34,155 nucleotides of DNA from Desulfopila aestuarii DSM 18488 (GCF_900143695.1 NZ_FRFE01000042.1:1-34155), one strand, 5' to 3'. Positions 24,540 to 31,693 are shown, counted from the stretch's first letter. The notes: generated by a model from the letters alone, not told the origin. Numbers and translations are program-made.

Positions 24540-26206
24540 ACTGCCCGCAGCCCCCTCTCTTCATAAACAGACTTCATAGGCATCTGACCATGCAGAGCTC
24601 GATCAAGCCCCATAATCAAGGCGACGATGCCGTCTATCTTCTCAATTGACTTTGACTTGTCCGGCTTGATGTTGCCGGCCGGATCCTGGACCGCGACCAC
24701 ATTGTCTGCCATCCAGGCCAGCACCAGGTTACCGCTGTGAGCGATCTTAGTACTGATCACCAGTTTTTCGAGCTCTTTCATCGGCGGTGACATTGAGGCG
24801 AAGCCCTGGCCGAACTGAACCACCTGCAGGTTCATTTCCTCGATATCCTGGATCACCTTCGTAGCGCCCCAGCGGTCGAAGGCTATTTCCTGCAGCTCGA
24901 ACTTCTCGGCATCGTCCGAGATCTGCTTGGTGATCCAGGAGTAATCGATCACGTTCCCGGGAGTTGCAACCACCAGGCCGGCCCTCAGGAAGGCATCATA
25001 GGGCACCCGATCCCGGCGCGAACGCTCGACAATACACTCCTCAGGAATCCAGAACCGGCAGAGCACTTTATACGGCTCATCCTCCTCGATCGGCGGAAAG
25101 ACCAGAATGAGCGATGAGATATCGGTGGTCGACGACAGGTCGAGGCCGCCATAGCATGAGCGGCCTGCCAAGTCCTGTTCCCGCACTTCCACCTTGCCGC
25201 ATGTGGCCCATTTGTCCGGGTGGATCCATCGCTTTTCCGCCTGGGTCCAGATATTGAACCGCAGCCGAAGAATCGCATTCATCTGCGCCGGCATCGACTT
25301 CGCCTGCAGAACCTTGTGCCGCAGATCGGCAAGCTTCACCGAAACATTGAGATTCGGATTGGCCTTGATCCAGGCCTCCTCCTTGTCGAGCTCGGCCTCA
25401 TCATCCAGGGAGAAGATCAGGCCGAAATAAGCGTCGTCCTCTACCTGGCCGGCCAAAACTTTCTTCAGGTGGATATGCTGTTCCCAGCACACCGTCTGCC
25501 GATTGAAACCAGCAGTGGTGATGGCAACAATAAGCGGCTGCTGACGAGCACCGGTAGCCGTATCAATTACACTCCACAGATCCCGATTCTTCCAGGCATG
25601 CAGCTCATCCATAATCGCGCCGGAGACGTTCAGGCCGTCAAGCGAATCGGAGTCACGACCGACCGGCTCGAACTTCGAGGCGGAGATATCCACACTCAGG
25701 TTGTCCCGGAGCACGGTGAAGATTTTACGTAGCGGCGCAGAGTTTTTCACGATCTGCACCGCATCACCATGGCAGAGTCGGGCCTGGTCCCGCTTGGTCG
25801 CCACCGTATAGACCTCGGCTCCAGCCTCACCGTCTGCATAGGTCAGATACAAACCGATCACAGCCCCGAGAAAGGTCTTGCCGTTCTTCCTGGCGATCTC
25901 GAGATACGCGGTCCGGAACCGCCGGGTACCATCCTCGCGGCGCCAGCCGAACAACACCCACAAGAAAAACATCTGCCACGGCTCCGGAGCAAACGGCTGC
26001 CCGGCAAACTCGCCCTTGTAGTGCTTGCAGACCTGGCAGAAAATGATGATCCTCCAGGCCGATTCCTCATCGAACCATAGCCCGCGCTCATGACCATGTT
26101 CGAGGTCATGAAGGTGACGCTCGACTGCAAGCCGCACCCACTCGCAGACCACGATCCTGCCGGCTGTCACATCCTCGGCATATTGCATCGGATGCACCTC
26201 ATCCAT
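24536..26206 (-). CDS. Terminase large subunit (ATPase/nuclease)
   Basis: The 556-residue enzyme cuts and pumps DNA into the prohead. The ATPase part has ARKNGKT (105-111, Walker A), GAIMDELHAW (196-205, Walker B with D200 and E201) and an ATTAGF-like coupling stretch near residue 229-234 (ITTAGF). The nuclease part has GGLDLSSTTD (D355), IAFDRWG (D443) and a third acidic cluster near D524/D534. All key residues are in place, and the length suits the Terminase_1/HK97 gp2-like class. It overlaps the small subunit gene by 8 bases and the HTH gene by 4. Confidence 0.96.
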   Translation of the reverse strand: MDEVHPMQYAEDVTAGRIVVCEWVRLAVERHLHDLEHGHERGLWFDEESAWRIIIFCQVCKHYKGEFAGQPFAPEPWQMFFLWVLFGWRREDGTRRFRTAYLEIARKNGKTFLGAVIGLYLTYADGEAGAEVYTVATKRDQARLCHGDAVQIVKNSAPLRKIFTVLRDNLSVDISASKFEPVGRDSDSLDGLNVSGAIMDELHAWKNRDLWSVIDTATGARQQPLIVAITTAGFNRQTVCWEQHIHLKKVLAGQVEDDAYFGLIFSLDDEAELDKEEAWIKANPNLNVSVKLADLRHKVLQAKSMPAQMNAILRLRFNIWTQAEKRWIHPDKWATCGKVEVREQDLAGRSCYGGLDLSSTTDISSLILVFPPIEEDEPYKVLCRFWIPEECIVERSRRDRVPYDAFLRAGLVVATPGNVIDYSWITKQISDDAEKFELQEIAFDRWGATKVIQDIEEMNLQVVQFGQGFASMSPPMKELEKLVISTKIAHSGNLVLAWMADNVVAVQDPAGNIKPDKSKSIEKIDGIVALIMGLDRALHGQMPMKSVYEERGLRAV

Positions 26207-26696
26207 TCGCGACCTTGGCCTTTGCCTTGCTCAGCTCGTCGAGCAGATCCAAGAGGTCGAGCTGCTTCGGCTGCTTCTCGATGAAGCGGATCCGCGCCCT
26301 GGTCGCAGGCGTCAAACCGAACTCAGCCGACAAACTCTGCATCTGCTTGATGCAGTTGTTCGAGATCTGCAGCCAGGGCCCTTGCACCGCATAGCCATTC
26401 GGGGTGGAGATAATGCCGCGCCCGGGATCCTCCTGGAGCTCTTTCTCCGCCTCGACCCAGCGCGCAAAAACCGTGCAGTACATCTCCAGGGCCGTGACAT
26501 CCAGGGCCGACATAATGCCGATCTTGTGCAGCTCGGCAGCCAGGCGCCGCCATTCGATCTTGCCGATCTCCGGCAACCGCTCCGGCGGATCCGGTAGAAT
26601 GGTCTCGGCATGGAGCTCCTTACCGTGCCGATCGTCACGGTAGGTGCCGTGCAGTTGATGGATCTTACCCGGGACAGGTTTTCTACCCCTGTTCAT
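26199..26696 (-). CDS. Terminase small subunit, P27-like
   Basis: A 165-residue protein beginning MNRGRKPVPGKIHQLHGTYR. The pattern, with LPDPPERLPEIGKIEWRRLA, LDVTALEMYCTVFARWVEAE and the NCIKQMQSLSAEFGLTPATR helix, is typical of the P27 family that recognises packaging sites and feeds the large subunit. ATG 26696 has GGGAGG six bases upstream. The longer frame reaching 26873 runs across the HNH gene and is not needed. Its start lies inside the last codons of the HNH gene. Confidence 0.93.
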   Translation of the reverse strand: MNRGRKPVPGKIHQLHGTYRDDRHGKELHAETILPDPPERLPEIGKIEWRRLAAELHKIGIMSALDVTALEMYCTVFARWVEAEKELQEDPGRGIISTPNGYAVQGPWLQISNNCIKQMQSLSAEFGLTPATRARIRFIEKQPKQLDLLDLLDELSKAKAKVANG

Positions 26697-27144
26697 GACT
26701 ACCTCCCTTCTCAATACCCCCCCTCCCCAATTTTGCCAGCGGGAGATTTTGACTGCCGAACGGCTGAGCAGGTGAAGTTGGTGGAGATTCACATAGCCCC
26801 TCCCTTTCTCGCTTTGCCCGAGCCGTTTTCTTTGAATGACAATGACTGCAAAGAGACTGCACGTTGTCTTCACTCAACGGTGCGCCGCCATCCTTGAGCT
26901 CGACGATATGGTCGACCACATCCATCGGCACTAGCTTGCCATCGGCCTTGCACTCTTCACACAGCGGGCTCTTCTTTCGATACCAATCCCGAAACCTCAG
27001 CCACTGAGGAGACCAGTAGAACGGATCACCCTTCTTGGTTCTCCTCTTTGTGCCAGCCTGATCACGACACGCATCGCAATAGCCTGAGGCATTACTCGTC
27101 GACGTCCGGCAACCACGACATACAACCTTTGTCTTTACCGGCAT
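26683..27144 (-). CDS. HNH endonuclease (packaging-associated)
   Basis: A 153-residue protein with two zinc-binding regions. The N-terminus has C9-x2-C12 and C23-x2-C26. The HNH domain starts at LCEECKADGK (C62, C65), has the catalytic VVDHIV (D78, H79), N94 in the SEDNVQ segment, and LCSHCHSKKT (C99, C102, H103). HNH proteins placed beside terminase genes are needed for DNA cleavage in packaging in many HK97-like phages. The C-terminal 30 residues are Gly/Pro-rich and overlap the small terminase start. Coupled to its upstream neighbour by an overlap of 10 bases. Confidence 0.93.
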   Translation of the reverse strand: MPVKTKVVCRGCRTSTSNASGYCDACRDQAGTKRRTKKGDPFYWSPQWLRFRDWYRKKSPLCEECKADGKLVPMDVVDHIVELKDGGAPLSEDNVQSLCSHCHSKKTARAKREREGLCESPPTSPAQPFGSQNLPLAKLGRGGIEKGGSHEQG

Positions 27145-27482
27145 GCTGCCTCCGTTCTGCAGATCCTGCCGTTCTCAATCCTCAGCAATCCTTTGCGATA
27201 AGCCGTGAAGTCTTCGTCCGACAGCTCCATAATCATGGCGGAAACAGACTTGCCATTCACACCGAACCGCAGCGAACCAGAGGGATACTGGCCGACAATG
27301 AACAACCCATTCGACCTCAACCGGTTATGAAGCCGGAGCACGAACCGCTTCTGCTTCTCAGTCCAGCCCAACGCCTTCAGCATCTTCTCTGTCTGTTCCT
27401 TGCTGGTGCAGTCCTTGACCAGCTCGTAATGCTTCTTGAGAATCGTCATCTCGTCTTTGTTCAGCAGTTCATACGCGTCCAT
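27135..27482 (-). CDS. Unknown phage protein before the HNH gene
   Basis: A 115-residue, helix-rich protein starting MDAYELLNKDEMTILKKHYE. It has LKALGWTEKQKRFVLRLHNR, suggestive of a DNA-contacting or HTH-like helical domain, and a beta stretch GLFIVGQYPSGSLRFGVNG. The family is not recognised. Overlaps at both ends with the replication gene and HNH gene put it in the early operon. Confidence 0.55.
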   Translation of the reverse strand: MDAYELLNKDEMTILKKHYELVKDCTSKEQTEKMLKALGWTEKQKRFVLRLHNRLRSNGLFIVGQYPSGSLRFGVNGKSVSAMIMELSDEDFTAYRKGLLRIENGRICRTEAACR

Positions 27483-28350
27483 CGCATCCCTCCAGAACTC
27501 TCGCGAATGCGTCGTTGAGGTCCTTGCTCATCACCGGACCGGCAGTAGCCGCTATCGCTTCGCCTTCGTCTTCCCATCGTCTGTCATTAAGCCATCCCTG
27601 CGCCATCTTCGGCGTACCGTTACGGGCAAGGATGACAGGTCGTTGTTCGGCGTATCGCTTTGCACCGGCAATGATCTTTCCGGCTAACTCGCGGTTGAGC
27701 CCCTTGATCTTCCGCCATGCATTCCAAGCCGGGGTCCGTCCTCGCTTATCGGCAAAGGCGTCCCAGAATGCATCAAACGACTGGGTACAAAAATTGGCTG
27801 CCTTTTGTGTGCGCTCTGCACCAACCGGTGCAGACTTGGATGTTGTTTTCTGCAATGAAGTGTGATCGCAATCGCACAATATATTTTTATCTGATTCTCT
27901 TAACTGATTCTCTTCTATTGGACGGTCCATTTTTGGACCCTCTAAGGACGGTCCAATTTCGGGCCCTCCGGAGTGCACTTTTTGACACTCTACGGACGGT
28001 CCAATTTCGGGCTCTCCGGAGTGCACTTTTTTCCTTTCATGGAACACTGGATGTTCGAGGAAAAAATACTCGCTGGTCTTATGCATAAGACGATCTTTGC
28101 CGATGGCATGCTTAACGAGGATAAATCCCTTCTCCTGCAACTCAGCCAACACCTTGCGTGCGGCTGACCGTGACAAACCGATATCGTCCCCGAGCTGCTC
28201 GATTGACGGAAAGCATCTCCCGTCCTTTCCTGCATACTGAGCCAGCCTGGCCCACATCAGCTTGGCCGACTGCGACAACTCCAGACACTCCATTATTGCG
28301 TTTGGCAGGAACGCTCCCTGAAATTGTTTATATGGGTTTATCGTCCTCAT
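27469..28350 (-). CDS. Phage replication initiator-like protein (N-terminal winged HTH)
   Basis: The 293-residue protein has an N-terminal winged HTH (about residues 22-80: LELSQSAKLMWARLAQYAGK, IEQLGDDIGLSRSAARKVLA), a linker built of two 16-residue repeats (VHSGEPEIGPS and VHSGGPEIGPS) followed by PKMDRP, and a C-terminal domain ~185-293 with FDAFWDAFADKRGRTPAWNA and an IIAGAKRYAEQ helix, the pattern of phage replication proteins (DnaD/O-like helper). It probably binds origin sequences encoded in its own linker. No helicase or primase gene is visible, so host machinery would be recruited. Confidence 0.75.
   Translation of the reverse strand: MRTINPYKQFQGAFLPNAIMECLELSQSAKLMWARLAQYAGKDGRCFPSIEQLGDDIGLSRSAARKVLAELQEKGFILVKHAIGKDRLMHKTSEYFFLEHPVFHERKKVHSGEPEIGPSVECQKVHSGGPEIGPSLEGPKMDRPIEENQLRESDKNILCDCDHTSLQKTTSKSAPVGAERTQKAANFCTQSFDAFWDAFADKRGRTPAWNAWRKIKGLNRELAGKIIAGAKRYAEQRPVILARNGTPKMAQGWLNDRRWEDEGEAIAATAGPVMSKDLNDAFARVLEGCDGRV
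27921..28035. repeat. Iteron-like 48-bp tandem repeat inside the replication gene
   Basis: Two 48-base units begin at 27940 (CTCTAAGGACGGTCCAATTT...) and 27988 (CTCTACGGACGGTCCAATTT...), nearly identical through CTCCGGAGTGCACTTTTT. A partial third unit with GACGGTCC, and dyad GGTCCA-TTTT-TGGACC, lies at 27921-27939. Each unit includes the palindrome GTGCAC and near-palindrome GGACGGTCC. This resembles lambda-type origin iterons within the O gene. Confidence 0.68.
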
Positions 28351-28395
28351 CCTTAAATCGCTCCATTTCCAGAAAGTCCAAGCCTGACGATGCCT

Positions 28396-28692
28396 TCAAG
28401 CAGCAGTCGTCCGTAAAGCGTCTATTGCGTTCAGTGCTGCAATTTTGTCCGATTCCGGCGCATGAGTGACACGCAGAATGCTCTCCAGCCGATCAAGATC
28501 CTCAGGTGTCTCCACATTGATCAACCCTGCCAATGCAGAACGCAGCTTCTCAATGTTTTTCTCTGCCTTTCGTATTGGATGCTTCTCACAGACCTTGATG
28601 TGTGCGGTAAGCAATTCATGCTTTGCCGCAGGTGTTCCTTCAGGATACTCATGTCCGCAATAGACACAGGTCACCACAGTTCTTTCGCTCAT
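28396..28692 (-). CDS. Small zinc-finger-like phage protein
   Basis: A 98-residue protein starting MSERTVVTCVYCGHEYPEGT. It has C9-x2-C12 and later H-x6-C-x2-H near residues 31-41 (HIKVCEKHP), spaced as in a zinc finger, then a helical C-terminus with IEKLRSALAGLINVETPEDL. GGTGAAGG precedes ATG 28692. A longer frame upstream adds a hydrophobic Trp-rich stretch (PEPLVFWLVMIGF), and starts such as GTG near 28770 are possible. Related small proteins occur in phages of this kind; function is unknown. Confidence 0.6.
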   Translation of the reverse strand: MSERTVVTCVYCGHEYPEGTPAAKHELLTAHIKVCEKHPIRKAEKNIEKLRSALAGLINVETPEDLDRLESILRVTHAPESDKIAALNAIDALRTTAA

Positions 28693-28813
28693 ACCTTCAC
28701 CCCATTTGCTCAATAGCCGGTGACGAAAGCCGATCATTACCAGCCAAAACACCAAAGGCTCAGGCCACCGCAGTGACCAGAGCCTCACCTTCACCTGATA
28801 ATCTTCAACATGA

Positions 28814-29029
28814 TCACGCCCACTCTTCGATGAAAAACGCCGCACGCTGGATGGCCGACGGCGACAGAAGCAAAAGAGAGTTTTCCCCCATACCAAGGGA
28901 AAGGAATTTCCCAGCCAGTGCCGCGTCATGAATCGTCTGCTCCATCTCTCCTGCCGTGATATCCGGTTTGATGCCGGTCGTGTATTGCTTCCCATCCAGG
29001 ATGATCTCTACTGAAACACCCATGACCAT
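28814..29029 (-). CDS. Small unknown phage protein
   Basis: A 71-residue protein beginning MVMGVSVEIILDGKQYTTGI and ending SAIQRAAFFIEEWA. A ubiquitin-like or small alpha/beta fold is suggested by a strand-strand-helix pattern (VEIILDGKQYTTGIKP then TAGEMEQTIHDAALAGKF). It lies in the early operon with no overlap to the next gene. The second ATG (28+6 bases in) is an alternative start. I recognise no family. Confidence 0.5.
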   Translation of the reverse strand: MVMGVSVEIILDGKQYTTGIKPDITAGEMEQTIHDAALAGKFLSLGMGENSLLLLSPSAIQRAAFFIEEWA

Positions 29030-29061
29030 CAGCCCTCCATGCTTGACAATGCAGATTTTGT

Positions 29062-29343
29062 TCAGTTGTTGGCAGATACGTCGGCGCTATTACGCCCATT
29101 ACGCCGATCGATGGCCTGGCGCACATACCACATCTTCTTTCCTTCACGGACCCCGGCAAACCAGGCGTCGAAAGATGCAGTCCCGGCGGTATACGGACAA
29201 CGACGCATCCGGTAGCCAAGTTTTCCAAGACCTTCCATATTCTCGAGTGAAGCACGCACCCCTTCCTTAAATTCGCGGCTCCGCTTATCCCCAACTGAAG
29301 CGGAAGCAAACACCGACTCGAACAGATCTATTGCCTTGCCCAT
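29062..29343 (-). CDS. RMF/CrpP-like small protein
   Basis: A 93-residue protein containing RRCPYTAGTASFDAWFAGVR, which resembles the ribosome modulation factor/CrpP element (C/N-PY-x(6-8)-W-x-x-G-W/V). Phages carry proteins of this group with little known about them. I chose ATG 29343 because GGGAGG lies five bases upstream; an in-frame ATG at 29361 is possible. A role in modulating host translation is an idea from family resemblance only. Confidence 0.62.
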   Translation of the reverse strand: MGKAIDLFESVFASASVGDKRSREFKEGVRASLENMEGLGKLGYRMRRCPYTAGTASFDAWFAGVREGKKMWYVRQAIDRRNGRNSADVSANN

Positions 29344-29363
29344 CTCACCCTCCCGGTTCATGG

Positions 29364-29552
29364 TTATTCATCCCTGGGCTTTCGCTCACCGCGCAATACA
29401 CGAGGGTCAGGCAGCTTCTTTTTCTTGGCAGGCGTAACAGCCGGTTTCGGCCGCAACGCTTCAAGCGCCGCCTTGCGCTTATACAGATCCGCAATGGTCA
29501 TATCGAGGATATGAATCGCGTAATCGATATCGGTGAGTTCCTGCAGGGCCAT
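29364..29552 (-). CDS. Small coiled-coil protein with basic tail
   Basis: A 62-residue protein: an N-terminal amphipathic helix (DYAIHILDMTIADLYKRKAA) and a basic, proline-rich C-terminus (PAVTPAKKKKLPDPR). It is spaced tightly between its neighbours in the early operon (4 bases from the upstream gene's stop). The basic tail suggests nucleic-acid binding. The family is not recognised. Confidence 0.55.
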   Translation of the reverse strand: MALQELTDIDYAIHILDMTIADLYKRKAALEALRPKPAVTPAKKKKLPDPRVLRGERKPRDE

Positions 29553-29556
29553 TGCC

Positions 29557-30087
29557 TTACCTGCTGATTAACGCTTTCGACTCGATCCAGCGTCGCAACT
29601 GCACAAGCGATCCGATCGCATCATCGATCTCGGCAACACAGATCGACCGCTCCCGATTGGTGATCTCACCGGGAGTGTTATCGAACCATGCCTTCCTCGT
29701 GGCCTCGATCGCTTCCCCCGTCTCAAGCATCACTTCAGACACTCGTTGCATCACCTGGGCATCCGGCTCGACCGCCACCTGCGGCATCGGCACGAATACC
29801 CCGCAGAGCAACCCGGCCACATACCGGCCAATGGGATAGGCCCGATCAGGTATGCCATCATCTTCACGCACCATGCCGATAATGGTACGCAGCCGATCAA
29901 GTGGCCCGAACTTACCGGTAGAGAATTCGTCTTCAGTTTCAGGGGCCCGACACCACGAGCGGATCAACTGCGGAGAGCACGAAAGCAATCTCGCAAGTTC
30001 CACTGCGTCGCCATGCTGCAGCACCGCAGCCATCACCTCATACGACCTGGGGAGTTTCATATCCTTGGCAATCACCACTTCCTCCAT
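29557..30087 (-). CDS. Putative phage regulatory protein with HTH (CII-like position)
   Basis: A 176-residue protein whose N-terminus, YEVMAAVLQHGDAVELARLL followed by SCSPQLIRSWCRAPE, resembles an HTH used by phage regulators. A hydrophobic/Pro-rich middle (AYPIGRYVAGLLCGVFVPMP) and a helical C-terminus (VLQ-type helices) follow. It is the first main gene of the early leftward operon after the Cro-like gene, the slot of CII-like activators or replication regulators. ATG 30087 may be replaced by M10 (30060). Confidence 0.58.
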   Translation of the reverse strand: MEEVVIAKDMKLPRSYEVMAAVLQHGDAVELARLLSCSPQLIRSWCRAPETEDEFSTGKFGPLDRLRTIIGMVREDDGIPDRAYPIGRYVAGLLCGVFVPMPQVAVEPDAQVMQRVSEVMLETGEAIEATRKAWFDNTPGEITNRERSICVAEIDDAIGSLVQLRRWIESKALISR

Positions 30088-30111
30088 TAAACAGACTTGT
30101 GTTTACAGATA

Positions 30112-30186
30112 GATACAAAGTGCCACCCACCCGTTTTTTCTTGCGGAAACCCGCCCCCCTCGGCTAGGATACGTAGTGCCACCTAC
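30112..30186. repeat. Pair of 19-bp direct repeats upstream of the CII-position gene
   Basis: GATACAAAGTGCCACCCAC (30112-30130) and GATACGTAGTGCCACCTAC (30168-30186) match in 16 of 19 positions, 56 bases apart, in the 132-base gap between the Cro-like and the regulatory gene. They are good candidates for binding sites of a phage regulator. A weak hairpin (CCCGAA-TTGCG-TTCGGG, about 30191-30207) lies alongside. Confidence 0.6.
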
Positions 30187-30219
30187 AGCGCCCGAATTGC
30201 GTTCGGGGGACGGGTATTT

Positions 30220-30507
30220 TTATTCCTTCCTTCGGCCAGTTCCGGCCATATTGCCGCTCTTGTTATGCAAACAGTTTCCGATCATCTTTTTGTTGGGCAT
30301 AACACCATAAATGCCGCAGCCTAGGTGGTCGGCCATCATCTGGAGCAGCTGACGGTTTTTCCGATGACCGTGAATGTGTTGCGATATATAGGGCCTGGAA
30401 AAGCCGCTGTTATCCGCGAATCGTGAAATGGCGTAACGGCTGTCTTTGATCAGAAACTCATGAATGATCTCTTCCGGATCAGTGAGATTTTTGACAGATG
30501 CGGTCAT
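30220..30507 (-). CDS. Cro-like/HTH regulator, divergent from the repressor
   Basis: A 95-residue protein with an HTH in the middle: ISRFADNSGFSRPYISQHIH then HGHRKNRQLLQMMADHLGC, similar to Cro/YdaS/Nlp-type phage regulators. GGAAG precedes the ATG. It is transcribed leftward, opposite to the repressor gene, from a predicted promoter at 30557-30585. In this family the protein controls the choice between lysogenic and lytic growth; that assignment comes from the gene order. Confidence 0.72.
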   Translation of the reverse strand: MTASVKNLTDPEEIIHEFLIKDSRYAISRFADNSGFSRPYISQHIHGHRKNRQLLQMMADHLGCGIYGVMPNKKMIGNCLHNKSGNMAGTGRRKE

Positions 30508-30540
30508 GTCGGCTTCCGTGTTGTTGTGGATTTTTTGTTA

Positions 30541-30621
30541 ACCATTGTTGCGTAAAGATATAGCGCTCTATTGTGCGCATTGCAACGTCTTTTTGTGCGC
30601 GCGCTTCTTTTAGGATATATA
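30541..30621. promoter_or_regulatory. Divergent promoter/operator region of the lysis-lysogeny switch
   Basis: Leftward promoter: TTGCAA (30580-30585) and TATATC (read on the minus strand, 30557-30562), 17-base spacing. Rightward promoter: TTGTGC (30593-30598) and TATATA (30616-30621), 17-base spacing. Three operator-like copies of TTGT(T/G)GCG-type words occur at 30545, 30571 and 30593, and a TTG-N9-CAA dyad at 30571-30585 overlaps the leftward promoter. The rightward start would fall on or next to ATG 30630. Confidence 0.65.
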
Positions 30622-30629
30622 TAGCTGTA

Positions 30630-31055
30630 ATGAAATATGAAAAAAACTTTATAACGCGCCTGGAAGAGCTTATTGGAGATGGTTCATTGCGCTCTTTTGG
30701 AATCATGTGTGGAGTGTCTGAAAGTGTCTTGAGGAAATATTTGCGAGGTACTAGTGAGCCAGGCCTAGGAAATTTGGTGAAAATTAGCTCCGCATGCAAC
30801 GTCACTATTGCTTGGCTGATCGGAGAAGAAAAAGAAAGACCAAAAAACGGAACAGTCCATGCCCACCTTCCAAACAAAAGCATGCAGGAGATGGCCGCCT
30901 GGATCAATGAACAGGATGACGGGATAGACTACTGGGAAGCAGCCAAGGCAAGATTCGCCCATGACTACCCGGAGTTCAGGGAATGGTTAAAAAAACGGGC
31001 TTCGGCAAATATATTGGCTGCATCATCAGAAAGTAAATCGGTAAACAACAAATAA
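30630..31055 (+). CDS. Phage repressor, HTH type without protease domain
   Basis: A 141-residue protein with an N-terminal HTH (LIGDGSLRSFGIMCGVSESV, LRKYLRGTSEPGLGNLVKIS) as in CI/XRE repressors, and a C-terminus unlike LexA/S24 proteins: it has no cleavage site nor Ser/Lys dyad, and ends in a Lys/Glu/Ser stretch. Induction would therefore not be by RecA-driven self-cleavage. It should hold the prophage silent. ATG 30630 is only 8 bases from the -10 element, with no ribosome-binding site, so the mRNA is predicted to be leaderless. An in-frame start at 30573 adds implausible residues. Confidence 0.8.
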   Translation: MKYEKNFITRLEELIGDGSLRSFGIMCGVSESVLRKYLRGTSEPGLGNLVKISSACNVTIAWLIGEEKERPKNGTVHAHLPNKSMQEMAAWINEQDDGIDYWEAAKARFAHDYPEFREWLKKRASANILAASSESKSVNNK

Positions 31056-31168
31056 AAATACAACGGATTACAGAGTATCCGTCTAAATAACAAAAGATTA
31101 CAAGATATAGATGGCCGGCAGCCAAATGGCCGTGACAACAGTAATCACCGCAACGGAGAATCTTCATC

Positions 31169-31570
31169 TTGAAACAATTTCCTACCCTAATCGCTCTATT
31201 CCTCTTAGCCCTCCTTGCCTTCGATGGCTCTACAGAGATAAAGGCAGCACCAAACAAAAGAGTGGAACTCTATGACATCCACAGCTTTTGCGGAAGTAAA
31301 TGGGGTAGTGACAGCAAAATGGTCATGCATTGCATAAAAAAACAGTCAAAAGCAATGCACTCAGTGCTAAGAGCCCCAATAGACGAGATTAGCCAAGCAT
31401 GCCAGGAAAAATGGCGAGCGGACTATGAGATGTCTGAACATTGCATCCGCACGCAAACCCATGCGAGAAGCGAGATCAGCAGAAGACCGAAGAACGCAAC
31501 ATATGAGATGTGCACCGAGAGATGGGGAATAGACTATAAAATGGTAGAACATTGTTTAAGAAATTCCTGA
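31169..31570 (+). CDS. Small exported protein with three Cys/Trp repeats
   Basis: A 133-residue protein beginning MKQFPTLIALFLLALLAFDG, a signal sequence, then mature part starting about residue 28. Three ~40-residue repeats follow, each with C-x4-W-(R/G)-x-D-(Y/S)-x-M-x-x-HC: FCGSKWGSDSKMVMHC, ACQEKWRADYEMSEHC and MCTERWGIDYKMVEHC, so six cysteines that could form three disulfides. It starts at TTG 31169 with GGAG near 31155. It is transcribed away from the repressor and may be a lysogenic-conversion gene. The family is unknown to me. Confidence 0.72.
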   Translation: MKQFPTLIALFLLALLAFDGSTEIKAAPNKRVELYDIHSFCGSKWGSDSKMVMHCIKKQSKAMHSVLRAPIDEISQACQEKWRADYEMSEHCIRTQTHARSEISRRPKNATYEMCTERWGIDYKMVEHCLRNS

Positions 31571-31627
31571 TCGGCAAAAAGGAAAAAGGGACCTGGCCCA
31601 ATCATTGCCATGCGGGGAAAGGAAGTG

Positions 31628-31693
31628 GAATAAATTGGGTCAGAGTAAAAATAAATTCAGGTTGGATTAATTTTACTCTGACCCAATTTATTC
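31628..31693. repeat. 23-bp-arm inverted repeat
   Basis: Left arm 31628-31650 (GAATAAATTGGGTCAGAGTA, then AAA) and right arm 31671-31693 pair perfectly; the loop is 20 bases. A GTCAGAGTAAAA-type word recurs as TTTTACTCTGAC on the other arm. Such repeats are found dispersed in some proteobacterial genomes. It lies in the 185-base gap between the Cys-repeat gene and the three-component operon and may mark a boundary between mobile blocks. Confidence 0.8.

Noticed and set aside
27921-28035. CRISPR array
   Set aside because: Only two full units with no unique spacers, in frame within a protein-coding gene; this fits iterons better.
1601-31055. Mu-like transposable phage
   Set aside because: No transposase A/B genes; capsid, portal and terminase are HK97-type rather than Mu-type, although the MuF-like domain and RMF-like gene occur in Mu relatives.
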